Assembly (NCBI GenBank): GCA_024279035.1
Contig: JAJRSA010000028.1
Span: forward strand, 1 to 64,000
Length of the DNA: 64,000 bases
Source: Alphaproteobacteria bacterium
GTDB taxonomy: Bacteria; Pseudomonadota; Alphaproteobacteria; Micavibrionales; Micavibrionaceae
Direction: 5' to 3'
Of this stretch, positions 17,267 through 26,740 are shown in pieces. The position numbers were made by a program, and so were the translations under genes. A model generated the notes under the pieces. It did no database searches. It was not told the DNA's origin and worked only from the letters and a program-made list of their open reading frames with translations. The first letter of the stretch is position 1, and each line of letters opens with the position of its first letter.

Positions 17267-18024
17267 GTGAGTTCCAAAATAATCGGGGTGTGATCAGATG
17301 GGCGCTCCCAACTTCGAGGATCGGGGGCTATTGTGCAGGTGTGTGCGCGGTGAGTCACAGCGGGAGAAAGCAGAAAATGATCAATGCGGATTCCTTCATT
17401 TTTTTGCCAAGCGCCTCGTTGATAATCCCAAAAAGAGTACTTTTCACTAGATTTATCAAATATACGAAACGAATCGTATAGTCCTAGATTTTTAAGGGCT
17501 CTATATTTCTCATGTGTTTCTGGTCGAAAAAGGGCATCACCCTCCCATGCTTTGGGGTCATAACAATCTTGATCCTCAGGGATCACATTAAAATCCCCCC
17601 CAATGACAAAAGGCACTCTGTCATGAACAAGTTTTTGCACGTAGGTATAGAGGCGCTCCATCCATGCAAGCTTATACTCATATTTTTCGGTGCCCACAGG
17701 ATTTCCGTTAGGGAGATAAATATTAAGATATCGTGTTCCTTCCACATCAACATCCAGAAAACGCGCTTGTTCATCCAAAGAATCATCAGGAAGTACATCT
17801 GCAATAAGTGTGACAGGTTTCTTACTCAAAATAGCGACACCGTTATAGGCTTTTTGCGCTTTTACGATGCAATTATAACCAAGATCTTCAAAGCGTTCAG
17901 AGGGAAAAATCATCCCTTTGAGTTCTTGAAGCATCAGAAGATCAGGGCTCTGCATACCAATCCATTTCTCAACATGATCTGCACGTGCCTTGATTGAATT
18001 CACATTCCATGAGGCGATTTTCAT
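17263..18024 (-). CDS. xthA: Exodeoxyribonuclease III
   Basis: 253 residues, normal for the family. It is the AP endonuclease and 3'-5' exonuclease of base-excision repair. Visible active-site motifs are SWNVNSIKAR at the start, LMLQELKG (metal-binding Glu), YLPNGNP, GGDFNVIPEDQDCYDP, and the terminal RIDHFLLSP and ERPSDHTPIILEL carrying the catalytic Asp-His. It lies 12 bases after serS on the same strand and overlaps the following lipoprotein gene. Confidence 0.95.
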   Translation of the reverse strand: MKIASWNVNSIKARADHVEKWIGMQSPDLLMLQELKGMIFPSERFEDLGYNCIVKAQKAYNGVAILSKKPVTLIADVLPDDSLDEQARFLDVDVEGTRYLNIYLPNGNPVGTEKYEYKLAWMERLYTYVQKLVHDRVPFVIGGDFNVIPEDQDCYDPKAWEGDALFRPETHEKYRALKNLGLYDSFRIFDKSSEKYSFWDYQRGAWQKNEGIRIDHFLLSPAVTHRAHTCTIAPDPRSWERPSDHTPIILELT

Positions 18025-18036
18025 TGTTATAATCCT

Positions 18037-19302
18037 TTAAAGAATTTTTTCTACTCCACCCATATAGGGTTTAAGCACATCAGGGATAACAATTCCGCCA
18101 TCTTGAGGGTCGTAGTAATTTTCCATGACAGCCACCAACGCACGTCCCACAGCTACACCAGAACCATTGAGTGTATGAAGAAAATGCGTGTCTTTTTCTC
18201 CTGTCCGTTTAAAGCGCGCCTTCATCCGACGAGCCTGAAAATCTCCACAGTTGGAACAGCTTGAAACCTCACGATATTTTTGTTGCCCTGGGAGCCAGAC
18301 TTCCAAATCATAGGTTTTATTTGCCCCAAAGCCTGTATCTCCAGAACATAAAACAACCGTTCTAAAAGGCAATTCCAGCTTTTTCAAAACAGTCTCCGCA
18401 CACTCTAGCATTCGCTTATGCTCGGCGTCACTTTGATCAGGCGTGACAATACTCACCATTTCAACTTTGTAGAATTGGTGCATACGGATCATCCCCCGTG
18501 TGTCACGCCCTGCAGATCCTGCCTCTGATCGAAAACAGGGTGTAAAGGCTGTATAGCGATAAGGAAGATCCTTTGCATCCTGAATAGAATTTGCAACCAT
18601 ATTCGTTAAAGGGACTTCAGCCGTGGGAATCAACCAGTGCCCTGATGTTGCCTCAAAAAGATCTTCTGCGAATTTAGGAAGTTGGTTCGTCCCATACAGC
18701 GCATTATCTTTCACCAACAACGGAGGAGATATTTCTGTATAGCCATGGTCTTGCGTATGTACATCAAGAAAGAAAAGCCCAAGAGCCCTCTCTAAACGTG
18801 CAAGAGCTCCTTTAAGAATTACAAACCGTGATCCAGATATTTTAGCTGCTGTCTCAAAATCAAGAAGCCCCAGTTTTTCACCAATCTCTACATGATCAGG
18901 GCTTTCTTTGACTTTAATCTCGCCGACAACACGAATTTCAATATTTTCCTCTTCATCCGCTCCATCTGGGACATCATCAGACATGATATTAGGAAGAGAA
19001 GAGAGGCGCATATGAAGGGTTTGAGCCAATTCATCCTCCTCTTCCTCTAAAAGCCCAATTTCGTATTTAATCTTAGAGACGTTATCCATCACCGCACGTG
19101 CATCTTTCCCTTGAGATTTAAGACTCCCAATTTCTTTTGATGCTTCATTACGCTTTTGTTGCAAAGATTGAATCTCTGTTTGAAGAGCACGCCGAGATTC
19201 ATCAAGAGCAAGGAGTTCGGTAGAAAGCACAGGAAGCCCACGACGCGCCATAGCTTTGTCAAACGCTTCGGGGTTTTCACGAATAAATCTTAGATCATGC
19301 AT
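18037..19302 (-). CDS. serS: Seryl-tRNA synthetase
   Basis: 421 residues, full length for a class II SerRS. The N-terminal 110 residues hold the long antiparallel coiled coil that binds the tRNA-Ser variable arm (from [20 protein letters not shown]). The catalytic core shows [30 protein letters not shown] (motif 2, near residue 260) and [17 protein letters not shown] (motif 3). It charges tRNA-Ser in the cytoplasm. Followed closely by xthA. Confidence 0.97.
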   Translation of the reverse strand: MHDLRFIRENPEAFDKAMARRGLPVLSTELLALDESRRALQTEIQSLQQKRNEASKEIGSLKSQGKDARAVMDNVSKIKYEIGLLEEEEDELAQTLHMRLSSLPNIMSDDVPDGADEEENIEIRVVGEIKVKESPDHVEIGEKLGLLDFETAAKISGSRFVILKGALARLERALGLFFLDVHTQDHGYTEISPPLLVKDNALYGTNQLPKFAEDLFEATSGHWLIPTAEVPLTNMVANSIQDAKDLPYRYTAFTPCFRSEAGSAGRDTRGMIRMHQFYKVEMVSIVTPDQSDAEHKRMLECAETVLKKLELPFRTVVLCSGDTGFGANKTYDLEVWLPGQQKYREVSSCSNCGDFQARRMKARFKRTGEKDTHFLHTLNGSGVAVGRALVAVMENYYDPQDGGIVIPDVLKPYMGGVEKIL

Positions 19303-19339
19303 AATTGTATCTTTCTGTCTTTAACGGCTTAGATTTCTT

Positions 19340-19975
19340 TTAGAGTGCGGAGAAAACCTTTTCAAGGTTTTCCTTGAAGGCATTATCAAATTCTTCAACT
19401 GAAACACACACACCCAGAGCTTCAAAAGAGGTCACGCCGTACTCGGAAATCCCACACGGCACAATCCCAGAGAAATGAGATAAATCAGGGTTCAAATTCA
19501 CCGATACACCATGATAGGCCACCCAGTGACGGACACGCACGCCAATGGCAGCGATCTTTCGTTCTTTCTGATCAGGACACACAACCCAGATTCCAATGCG
19601 CCCTTCTCGACGTTCTCCCTGAATTTTAAAATGGGAGAGAGAGAGAAGGATAGACTCCTCTAACATCCATATATATTTTTTGATATCAGGATCTTGAAAT
19701 CTATTTCTAAGATTACATATAAAATAGTATATGCGCTGTCCTACACCATGGTAGGTATATTGCCCCCCTCGCCCTGTTTCAAAAACAGGGAACTGTGGAG
19801 ATTTTAAATCTTCAGGCTTTGCACTTGTTCCTGCTGTGTAGAGAGAGGGATGTTCTAGTGCCCAGAGGAGATCTTTTTTGCCATCTTCATGAATAACCCG
19901 CACGCGTTCCTCCATAAAAGACACAGCTTCAAGATAAGGGATAGGATTAGAACTCTCTTTATATTCAAAAAACAT
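19340..19975 (-). CDS. lipB: Octanoyl-[acyl-carrier-protein] transferase LipB
   Basis: The frame is open up to 20104, but the conserved part begins at MFFEYKESSNPIPYLEAV, giving about 211 residues, the usual LipB length. Earlier ATGs would also run into the divergent gene that starts at 20040. The protein moves the octanoyl group from ACP to lipoate-dependent enzymes. Visible motifs are the substrate-binding GRGGQYTYHGVGQRIYY and the catalytic PCGISEYGVTS with its Cys, preceded by the Lys-containing KIAAIGVRVRHW. No clear Shine-Dalgarno was found for any candidate start. Confidence 0.88.
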   Translation of the reverse strand: MFFEYKESSNPIPYLEAVSFMEERVRVIHEDGKKDLLWALEHPSLYTAGTSAKPEDLKSPQFPVFETGRGGQYTYHGVGQRIYYFICNLRNRFQDPDIKKYIWMLEESILLSLSHFKIQGERREGRIGIWVVCPDQKERKIAAIGVRVRHWVAYHGVSVNLNPDLSHFSGIVPCGISEYGVTSFEALGVCVSVEEFDNAFKENLEKVFSAL

Positions 19976-20039
19976 ATATTGACATATTCTATAAAATGGT
20001 AAATAATACCCCTTCATAACAACATAAGGATTTTTTACA

Positions 20040-20557
20040 ATGTCAGAGTTTGATAAAGTAGCACAAGACCCAAGACAAACACTCTCCATTGCTTCTGACC
20101 TCAATGGGACAATAGACCTAACAGACCCAAAAATATCCTTAAGACATTGTCTTTGTTAGCATTAAAAGGCGACACAATTGGGGTGTATTCCAAAGGAGGG
20201 GACAATTATATTGCATCACTTTTAATAGAAAGTACCTTAAACACTCTTTTTTTTGATGAACCCTCTCTCATACATTTGAATACTCAAAAAACTAAACAAC
20301 TCACTCACATTTCTTTTAAGGCTGGCCTCCAAGACACCTATTTCGACATCGTCTTTGATGATGAGCCTGTTGATTGGTGTCATTATGGGATTCATATCCA
20401 AGCAGGAACTCTTGTCTGTGATACTATTATAGAAGAATTCAATAAAAACCCAGACCAAGATTTTTTAGCTCTTGTAGAACGCCACGCAGACCAAGAAGGC
20501 ATTTGCTTTGGAATTCATAATCATACTTCTGTAGAAAACACCCTCACTCCCAAATAA
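20040..20557 (+). CDS. Uncharacterised gene read in two frames (-1 frameshift at a C_CCA_AAA heptamer)
   Basis: An ATG at 20040, with AAGGA about nine bases upstream, opens a frame of 39 codons beginning MSEFDKVAQDPRQTL and ending at TAG near 20157. A second frame, one base back, runs to 20557 but has only a poor TTG start at 20147. Joining them at 20126-20132 (zero-frame C CCA AAA) gives a 172-residue protein reading DPKNILKTLSLLALKGD through the junction, which looks like a natural helix. AAGAC/GTCTT forms a small stem eight bases downstream. It may be programmed frameshifting, a recent mutation or a sequencing error. I do not recognise the family. An earlier start would collide with lipB. 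Confidence 0.6.
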
Positions 20558-20627
20558 AACGGATTTCCCTCTCTGTCCTCTTGCAATCACATTATATTTC
20601 AGTAAAGTCTTTTTCACGATCTAGCGT

Positions 20628-20716
20628 GCGGCCGTGGCGGAATTGGTAGACGCGCAGCGTTGAGGTCGCTGTGGACTTATTTGTCCGTGGAAGTTCGAGT
20701 CTTCTCGGCCGCACCA
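20628..20716 (+). tRNA. tRNA-Leu (anticodon GAG)
   Basis: An 89-base class II tRNA. Acceptor strands GCGGCCG and CGGCCGC, discriminator A and an encoded CCA. The anticodon stem-loop CAGCG TTGAGGT CGCTG places GAG at 20662-20664. The long variable arm (TGGACTTATTTGTCCG) and T-arm GTTCGAGTC are typical of tRNA-Leu. It reads CTC/CTT leucine codons and lies just before maeB. Confidence 0.96.
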
Positions 20717-20749
20717 TTTTCTTATCCAATAGAGACAAGTGAGAGACTT

Positions 20750-23086
20750 ATGCCCCCCACAAAACAAGAAAAAAAAGAAGCTAATTTGAAGGAAGAGGCT
20801 CTTCGTTATCATATCTACCCTACCCCTGGTAAAATATCAATTACACCTACAAAAGCTCTGACCACACAACGAGATCTCTCTTTGGCCTATTCACCAGGTG
20901 TGGCTGCGCCCTGTGAAGAGATTGCAAAAGACCCTCTGAAAGCCCTTGATTATACGTCTCGCGGAAATCTAGTGGCTGTCATTACAAATGGAACGGCTGT
21001 TCTCGGATTAGGTGCCATTGGAGCACTTGCCGCCAAGCCCGTCATGGAAGGCAAAGCCTGTCTCTTTAAAAAATTTGCAGGAATTGATTCCGTTGATCTT
21101 GAAGTCAATGAGACAGATATTGATAAATTTGTCGACATTATTGCGCCTCTTGAGCCAAGTTTTGGAGGCATTAATCTTGAAGACATCAAAGCCCCTGAGT
21201 GCTTTGAGATTGAAAGAAAACTCAAAGAGCGTATGAATATTCCCGTCTTCCACGATGACCAACATGGGACAGCGATTATCGTGGGGGCAGCTTTCTTGAA
21301 TTGGATGGAACTCACAGGACGAGATATAAGAAAGACAAGACTTGTTGCCTCTGGTGCAGGAGCTGCCTCCATTGCCTGCCTCCGTCTTCTTGTTGGAGCA
21401 GGTCTTCCCAAGAAAAATATTATAGTCACGGATCGCGATGGAGTCATCTATAAAGGACGGAATAAGGGCATGGATCCTTATAAAGAAGAATTTGCCACTG
21501 ACTCATCCCACAGAACATTGGCAGACGCCCTCAAAAAAGCGCATGTCTTTTTAGGATTGTCTGGGCCGGGCGTTCTCAACACAAAGCTTGTCTCAACAAT
21601 GTCCAAAGCGCCTCTGATTATGGCCATGGCCAACCCAACGCCTGAAATTATGCCTGAAGATGCTCGTAAGGGACAGCCAAAAGCTGTGATCTGCACAGGG
21701 CGCTCCGACTATCCCAATCAAGTTAATAATGTGCTTTGCTTTCCTTTTATTTTCCGAGGGGCGCTCGATGTCGGCGCGACAACCATCAATGAAGAAATGA
21801 AACTCGCCTGCGTGAAAGCCATTGCGGCGCTTGCCCGTAAAGAGGCCACGGCTGAAGTTGCGACTATTTACAGTGGAGAAGAACTTGAATTTGGAGAAAA
21901 CTATCTGATCCCCAAACCTTTTGACCCACGCCTTATTGTGGATGTCTCTATGGCTGCCGCCCAAGCTGCTATGGACACAGGCGTTGCAACGCGACCGATT
22001 AAAGATATGGAGGCCTATAAAGAAAAACTCAAACAATTTTTCTACAAATCAGATCTCTTGATGAAGCCTGTGTTTGATAAAGCCAAAGCCGATCCAAAGC
22101 GTATTGTCTTTTGTGAAGGCGAAGAAGAGAAAATATTGCGCGCTGTTCAAGTGGTTGTGGATGAAGGCTTAGCCCAACCAATTGTTATTGGACGTCGTAA
22201 AGTTGTTGCGACACGGATCGAACGTCTAGGATTACGTATGGAGATCGGTACAGATTTTGAGCTTGTCGATCCTGAAAATGATTCTCGCTACAAAGATTAC
22301 TGGCAAACTTATCACAAAATCATGGCGCGCCGTGGCATTACACCCTCTCATGCCAAAGCCACTGTGCGTACGAATACAACGGTCATTGGCGCGCTCTTTG
22401 TCCATAAAGGGGAGGCGGATGGCCTCATCACAGGCACAGTCGGACGTCATCATAAACATGTCCAACGAATTGTCGATGTCATCGGTTTAAAACCAGACAT
22501 TGAAAACCCTGCTGCTTTGATTGCGGTGATGCATGATAATGGCACGATTTTTCTCTCGGACACTCATATCAATAAAAATCCAAGCCGTGCACAATTGGTT
22601 GAAACCACAATGTTGGGCGCTGATTTGATTCGTCATTTTGGGATTACGCCAAAAGTAGCCATGCTCTCCCATTCAAACTTTGGAACCTATAACGATGAAG
22701 AAAGCTGTAAAATGCGCCTCGCCGCTCAAGATATCAAACGCCGAGATCCTAAGCTTGAAATTGACGGAGAAATGCAAGGAGACACCGCCCTCTCAGAGGC
22801 TATCAGAAACGAAATCATGCCCGATTCAACCCTCACAGGAGAAGCCAACCTCCTCATCATGCCCAATGTGGAGGCCGCTAATATTTCCTACAACCTCATC
22901 AAAATGCTTACAAATGGAGTCGTCATTGGCCCACTTCTCCTCGGGGTTGCCCACCCCGCCAACGTCCTTACGCCTGCCTCAACAGTACGAGGTATTGTGA
23001 ATGTCACCGCCTTAACAACCGTAGAAGCACAAATTGCTGAGAAAGAGAATAAAGGGAAAGTGGTGCGGAAGAAGAAAAGAACGTGA
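20750..23086 (+). CDS. maeB: NADP-dependent malic enzyme with C-terminal phosphotransacetylase-like domain
   Basis: 778 residues from the ATG at 20750, just after the tRNA; the frame is open back into the tRNA, but this ATG precedes the conserved EEALRYHIYPTPGKI. Residues to about 430 form the malic enzyme (SLAYSPGVAAPC, FHDDQHGTAIIVGAAFLNW, GAGAASIACLRLL nucleotide site). The rest is a PTA-like domain (FCEGEEEKILRAVQVV, ADGLITGTVGR), which in such fusions is catalytically altered and thought to act in acetyl-CoA regulation. It decarboxylates malate to pyruvate, supplying NADPH. Confidence 0.95.
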   Translation: MPPTKQEKKEANLKEEALRYHIYPTPGKISITPTKALTTQRDLSLAYSPGVAAPCEEIAKDPLKALDYTSRGNLVAVITNGTAVLGLGAIGALAAKPVMEGKACLFKKFAGIDSVDLEVNETDIDKFVDIIAPLEPSFGGINLEDIKAPECFEIERKLKERMNIPVFHDDQHGTAIIVGAAFLNWMELTGRDIRKTRLVASGAGAASIACLRLLVGAGLPKKNIIVTDRDGVIYKGRNKGMDPYKEEFATDSSHRTLADALKKAHVFLGLSGPGVLNTKLVSTMSKAPLIMAMANPTPEIMPEDARKGQPKAVICTGRSDYPNQVNNVLCFPFIFRGALDVGATTINEEMKLACVKAIAALARKEATAEVATIYSGEELEFGENYLIPKPFDPRLIVDVSMAAAQAAMDTGVATRPIKDMEAYKEKLKQFFYKSDLLMKPVFDKAKADPKRIVFCEGEEEKILRAVQVVVDEGLAQPIVIGRRKVVATRIERLGLRMEIGTDFELVDPENDSRYKDYWQTYHKIMARRGITPSHAKATVRTNTTVIGALFVHKGEADGLITGTVGRHHKHVQRIVDVIGLKPDIENPAALIAVMHDNGTIFLSDTHINKNPSRAQLVETTMLGADLIRHFGITPKVAMLSHSNFGTYNDEESCKMRLAAQDIKRRDPKLEIDGEMQGDTALSEAIRNEIMPDSTLTGEANLLIMPNVEAANISYNLIKMLTNGVVIGPLLLGVAHPANVLTPASTVRGIVNVTALTTVEAQIAEKENKGKVVRKKKRT

Positions 23087-23122
23087 GGTTAACACGTCTG
23101 CACGGGAGGGGATAATACACAC

Positions 23123-24499
23123 ATGTTAGATCACACAGACTCCACTCTTGACATGGTTCGCCTCTCGGATGAGCGGATTGCAGAGATTATTGTTCAGCTT
23201 GAAGGAAAAGAACCTTCTGTTGCCCAACAGATCTTTCAAGAAGATCTGAGTGCCAGTGAAACTGCTGATTTTCTCTCTAAAATTACGCCAGAAGAGCGTC
23301 AGGCTTGTTTGGAAAACTATGCCTCCTCCCTTCAAGTCGAAAGTTTTTCTTATCTCAATGAAGATCTCCTCAAAGAGTCTCTCTCCACACTCTCCCCCTC
23401 AGAGGTGGCCTATATCATTCGTGATTTGGAAAGTGATGATGCCCTTGAAATTATCTCCTGCCTTGAGGAGGATAAACAAAAAGTTATCATTAAGAAACTC
23501 TCCAAAAAGACACGTGTCGTTTTGGAGGAAGGGCTTAGTTTTCCAGAAGATAGCGCCGGACGATTAATGCAAAGGAACTTGGTTTCGGTGCCTCAATTTT
23601 GGACAGCGGGACGCACCATTGATTATCTCCGCGCGGCAAAAGATGAGCTTCCTGATTATTTTTTTGATATTATTGTGATCACCCCCACCTATCATGTCCT
23701 TGGAGAAGTCCCTCTGAATATACTTGTGCGCGCAGATAGGACAGAAAAAATTGAAGATTTAACACTGGAAGCCCCCCACCCTATTCCTGTCGATATGGAT
23801 CAAGAGGACGTGGCCCATATTTTCCAACGAGAAGATTTATCTTCCGCCCCTGTCATTGATGACGAAGGACGCCTCATTGGAGTCATTATGGTTGATGACA
23901 TTATTGATGTTATTCAAGAAGAAGCCCAAGAAGACATCTTGAAAATGGGGGGTGTGGGGCAAGATGATCTATATCGTGCCGTCCTCTCCACAACGGGCTC
24001 TCGTTTTAGTTGGCTGTTTGTCAATCTCCTCACCGCCATTCTTGCCTCTCTTGTTATTTCCTTCTTTGAAGGTACGATTCAACAAGTGGTCGCTCTGGCG
24101 ATCCTCATGCCCATTGTGGCCTCCATGGGAGGAAACGCAGGCACACAAGCCTTAACCGTTGCGGTGCGTGCGATTGCCACCAATGAAATTTCTGATACAA
24201 ATGCCGTGCGGATCATCTGGAAAGAAAGCCTTGTCGGGCTTTTAAACGGGATTGCCTTTGCCCTCATTTCTGGGAGCATTACAGCGCTTTGGTTTGGAGA
24301 TCCCATGCTTGGGTTTGTAATCGGATGCGCCATGATTATCAACCTCATCACCGCAGGACTCTTTGGCTCTCTGATCCCCATTCTTCTTAACAAAACAGGA
24401 CATGACCCTGCCCTCGCCTCAACCGTCCTCCTCACAACCCTCACAGATGTAATCGGCTTTATGGCCTTTTTGGGCTTGGCAGCTATTTTTATACTTTAA
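23123..24499 (+). CDS. mgtE: Magnesium transporter MgtE
   Basis: 458 residues with the standard order: N-terminal superhelical domain (about 15-135), two CBS domains (about 140-260, with DDEGRLIGVIMVDDIIDVI) and five membrane helices at the C-terminus. The pore signature PIVASMGGNAGTQALTVAVR and the final LTDVIGFMAFLGLA helix are clear. It is an inner-membrane Mg2+ channel gated by Mg2+ on the cytoplasmic CBS domains. It begins 36 bases after maeB and may be co-transcribed. Confidence 0.95.
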   Translation: MLDHTDSTLDMVRLSDERIAEIIVQLEGKEPSVAQQIFQEDLSASETADFLSKITPEERQACLENYASSLQVESFSYLNEDLLKESLSTLSPSEVAYIIRDLESDDALEIISCLEEDKQKVIIKKLSKKTRVVLEEGLSFPEDSAGRLMQRNLVSVPQFWTAGRTIDYLRAAKDELPDYFFDIIVITPTYHVLGEVPLNILVRADRTEKIEDLTLEAPHPIPVDMDQEDVAHIFQREDLSSAPVIDDEGRLIGVIMVDDIIDVIQEEAQEDILKMGGVGQDDLYRAVLSTTGSRFSWLFVNLLTAILASLVISFFEGTIQQVVALAILMPIVASMGGNAGTQALTVAVRAIATNEISDTNAVRIIWKESLVGLLNGIAFALISGSITALWFGDPMLGFVIGCAMIINLITAGLFGSLIPILLNKTGHDPALASTVLLTTLTDVIGFMAFLGLAAIFIL

Positions 24500-24502
24500 G
24501 AG

Positions 24503-24559
24503 CGTTCAAACGCCACGCAGGCTTCACTCCATGCGGAGCGGAGGCGCAGTCGCACCTCT
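24503..24559 (-). repeat. 57-nt double-hairpin palindromic repeat, copy C
   Basis: Starts three bases after the mgtE stop. Read on the minus strand it aligns without gaps with copies at 62025 and 13258, and ends with the shared TGCGTGGCGTTTGAACG. Both hairpins differ from copy A by paired substitutions: A-T to G-C twice in hairpin 1, and T-A to C-G plus C-G to T-A in hairpin 2. The stems are thus conserved although the bases are not. Read on the plus strand as codons it is free of stops. Confidence 0.72.
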
Positions 24560-24622
24560 ATAATCATGGCTATTTACAATGAAAACTATTGATTATTCCC
24601 CTTATATCCCCTAGAAGACGCT

Positions 24623-26605
24623 ATGGTGACAAAGACAAAAAGCAAGAAAAAACAGAATAAGAAGACAAAGAGCAAGACTAAAAAATCTTCTCTTCTCCGT
24701 CGCTTGTTTAAAGCCTGTTTTGTTTTGGGGTTGTGGTGCGCCATAGCCCTAGGACTCACCCTTGCGTGGTTCGGAAAAGATCTTCCTAATATTACCCGTA
24801 AAGCTACATTTGAGCGTCGGACAGCTATCACTGTTTTGGCCAATGATGGATCGGTGATTGCCCGCTATGGCGATCATAAAGGGGACAATCTAACCATTGA
24901 TGAAATTCCTATTGATCTCGTGAATGCTCTTTTGGCCATTGAAGATCGTCGCTTTTATTACCATTTTGGACTTGACCCTCTTGGGATAGCCCGTGCCATG
25001 TTTATTAACGCCAAGAGTAAGCGCTATGTTCAAGGAGGCTCCACGATTACACAGCAATTGGCTAAAAATCTCTTCCTCACCAAAGAACGTAAATTGAGTC
25101 GAAAAATCCAAGAAGCGATGCTTGCGATCTGGCTAGAATATGAGCTCTCGAAAGATGAAATTATTGCAGCTTATTTGAACCGTGTGTATCTGGGGTCTGG
25201 TGCCTATGGCGTTGATGCAGCGTCTCGTGTGTATTTTGATAAATCTGCCATTGACTTAACGCTCAGAGAATCTGCGCTTATTGCAGGGCTTTTAAAAGCT
25301 CCCTCCAAATATTCCCCACGGAGCAATCCAGCCGCCGCAGAAGCCCGTACAGATGTTGTCATGAATTCAATGCGTGATGCAGGTTTTTTAAAAGGCCAAA
25401 AAATAGAAACGATCCACATCGTTAAGCCTGCTAAAAAACCTATTGGAAATAATACAAATCGATATTTCTCTGATTGGATCATGGAAGAAATCAGTAATAT
25501 TATTGGAGTCCCCGACAAAGACTTGATCATAGAAACAACAATGGATCCCCAAATCCAATCAAGCACCGCCAAAATCATTGCTGAAACTATACGTTCAAAG
25601 GGAGACGGCTCTGGGTTTTCACAAGGCGCCTCCATTGTTATGCGTTCAGATGGCTCTGTTCTCGCCATTGTAGGGGGTAAAAACTATGGACGCAGTCAAT
25701 TTAATCGCGCGACAAAGGCTCTGAGACCTCCTGGGTCTTCCTTTAAACCGATTGTGTATCTGACCGCTCTTAATAATGGGTGGCATCCAGAGTCCTTGAT
25801 TATGGATGAGCCTATTACACAAGGACGATACAAGCCCAAAAATTTTGGAGGGAAATATCACGGAGAAATTACACTCTATGAGGCGCTCACATGGTCAATC
25901 AACACTGTCTCTGTCAATCTTGCCAAAGATGTAGGGATCGGGGAAGTGCTCTCCACAGCACGCCTTTTAGGGATTAAAGCAGACCTTGAACCTGACCTCA
26001 GCCTTGCCTTAGGAAGCAGTGGAATCCCAATGATTGAAATGGTGAGCGCCTATGCCTCTATTGCCACGGGAGGCCTCTCCGTTGAACCGTTTGGAATTGT
26101 ACGCATTAAAGACAAAGAGGGCAAAATTCTCTATGAATATTCTTCCAAAGGACAGCATACCCAAGTCATTTCAAGCTATTCCGTGGCAGAGTTGAAAGAA
26201 ATGATGAATAGCGTTGTGGTCAATGGCACGGGACAAGCTGCTAATCCCGGTTTTTTTGCCGCAGGAAAAACAGGGACAAGCCAAGAGTATCGAGATGCAT
26301 GGTTTACTGGATTTTCAAACCAGTATATTGCCTCTGTCTGGTATGGAAATGATGATAACAGCGCCACAAAGCGCCTCACAGGAGGAAGCTTCCCCGCACA
26401 ATCATGGCGCAAAATTATTCACGCCGCGCATAGCGATCCCTCCCCGTCGCGCTATGCCCATATCAAGAGCAAAGAGTCTGGATTCGAAGGCTTTCTCGCC
26501 CGTCTCCTCCAAAGAGACTTTTTAGACGAGAGACCAGAACTTTCCTCAGGGTCTTATAAAGAGAACAGACATAACTCAAAATCGTCCTATCGATTGAATG
26601 ACTGA
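24623..26605 (+). CDS. Class A penicillin-binding protein (PBP1A family)
   Basis: 660 residues. A very Lys-rich cytoplasmic start (residues 1-30), one membrane anchor (about 32-52), a GT51 glycosyltransferase domain with EDRRFYYHFGLDPLGIARAM and GGSTITQQLAKNLFLT, then a transpeptidase domain with SSFKP (SxxK, Ser nucleophile), SINTVSVN (SxN) and GKTGTSQ (KTG). It polymerises and cross-links peptidoglycan on the outer face of the inner membrane. Shorter than E. coli PBP1A, lacking its long insert, as in other alphaproteobacterial members. Confidence 0.93.
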   Translation: MVTKTKSKKKQNKKTKSKTKKSSLLRRLFKACFVLGLWCAIALGLTLAWFGKDLPNITRKATFERRTAITVLANDGSVIARYGDHKGDNLTIDEIPIDLVNALLAIEDRRFYYHFGLDPLGIARAMFINAKSKRYVQGGSTITQQLAKNLFLTKERKLSRKIQEAMLAIWLEYELSKDEIIAAYLNRVYLGSGAYGVDAASRVYFDKSAIDLTLRESALIAGLLKAPSKYSPRSNPAAAEARTDVVMNSMRDAGFLKGQKIETIHIVKPAKKPIGNNTNRYFSDWIMEEISNIIGVPDKDLIIETTMDPQIQSSTAKIIAETIRSKGDGSGFSQGASIVMRSDGSVLAIVGGKNYGRSQFNRATKALRPPGSSFKPIVYLTALNNGWHPESLIMDEPITQGRYKPKNFGGKYHGEITLYEALTWSINTVSVNLAKDVGIGEVLSTARLLGIKADLEPDLSLALGSSGIPMIEMVSAYASIATGGLSVEPFGIVRIKDKEGKILYEYSSKGQHTQVISSYSVAELKEMMNSVVVNGTGQAANPGFFAAGKTGTSQEYRDAWFTGFSNQYIASVWYGNDDNSATKRLTGGSFPAQSWRKIIHAAHSDPSPSRYAHIKSKESGFEGFLARLLQRDFLDERPELSSGSYKENRHNSKSSYRLND

Positions 26606-26612
26606 GCAAACA

Positions 26613-26725
26613 CGTCATTCCTGCGGAGGCAGAAATCCATTCTTTTGTTATAAAGACAGTGGCTTTGCCACTGACCTGTGGATTCCCGATGTTTAAGACA
26701 TGCTCTGCATGTCCTCGGGGATGAC
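26613..26725 (+). repeat. 113-bp MITE-like repeat, copy E
   Basis: Begins CGTCATTCCTGCG and ends CTCGGGGATGACG, so the tips are inverted (CGTCAT/ATGACG). Inner hairpins include CAGTGGCTTTGCCACTG (about 26658-26674) and GACATGCTCTGCATGTC (about 26697-26713). A second copy of the same 113-base length lies in reverse orientation at 62162-62274. It fills the gap between the PBP gene and convergent rnhA, with no protein gene. Confidence 0.8.
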
Positions 26726-26740
26726 GGTGTGAGAAAATAT

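Noticed and set aside
20147-20557. Independent gene starting at TTG 20147
   Set aside because: No ribosome-binding site, and the upstream frame with a good start continues naturally into it after a -1 shift.
20660-20749. N-terminal extension of maeB to 20660
   Set aside because: It would translate the tRNA-Leu gene; the ATG at 20750 precedes the conserved start.
21008-22036. Minus-strand frames opposite maeB, up to 165 codons
   Set aside because: All lie opposite clearly identified malic enzyme domains and show no recognisable protein features.
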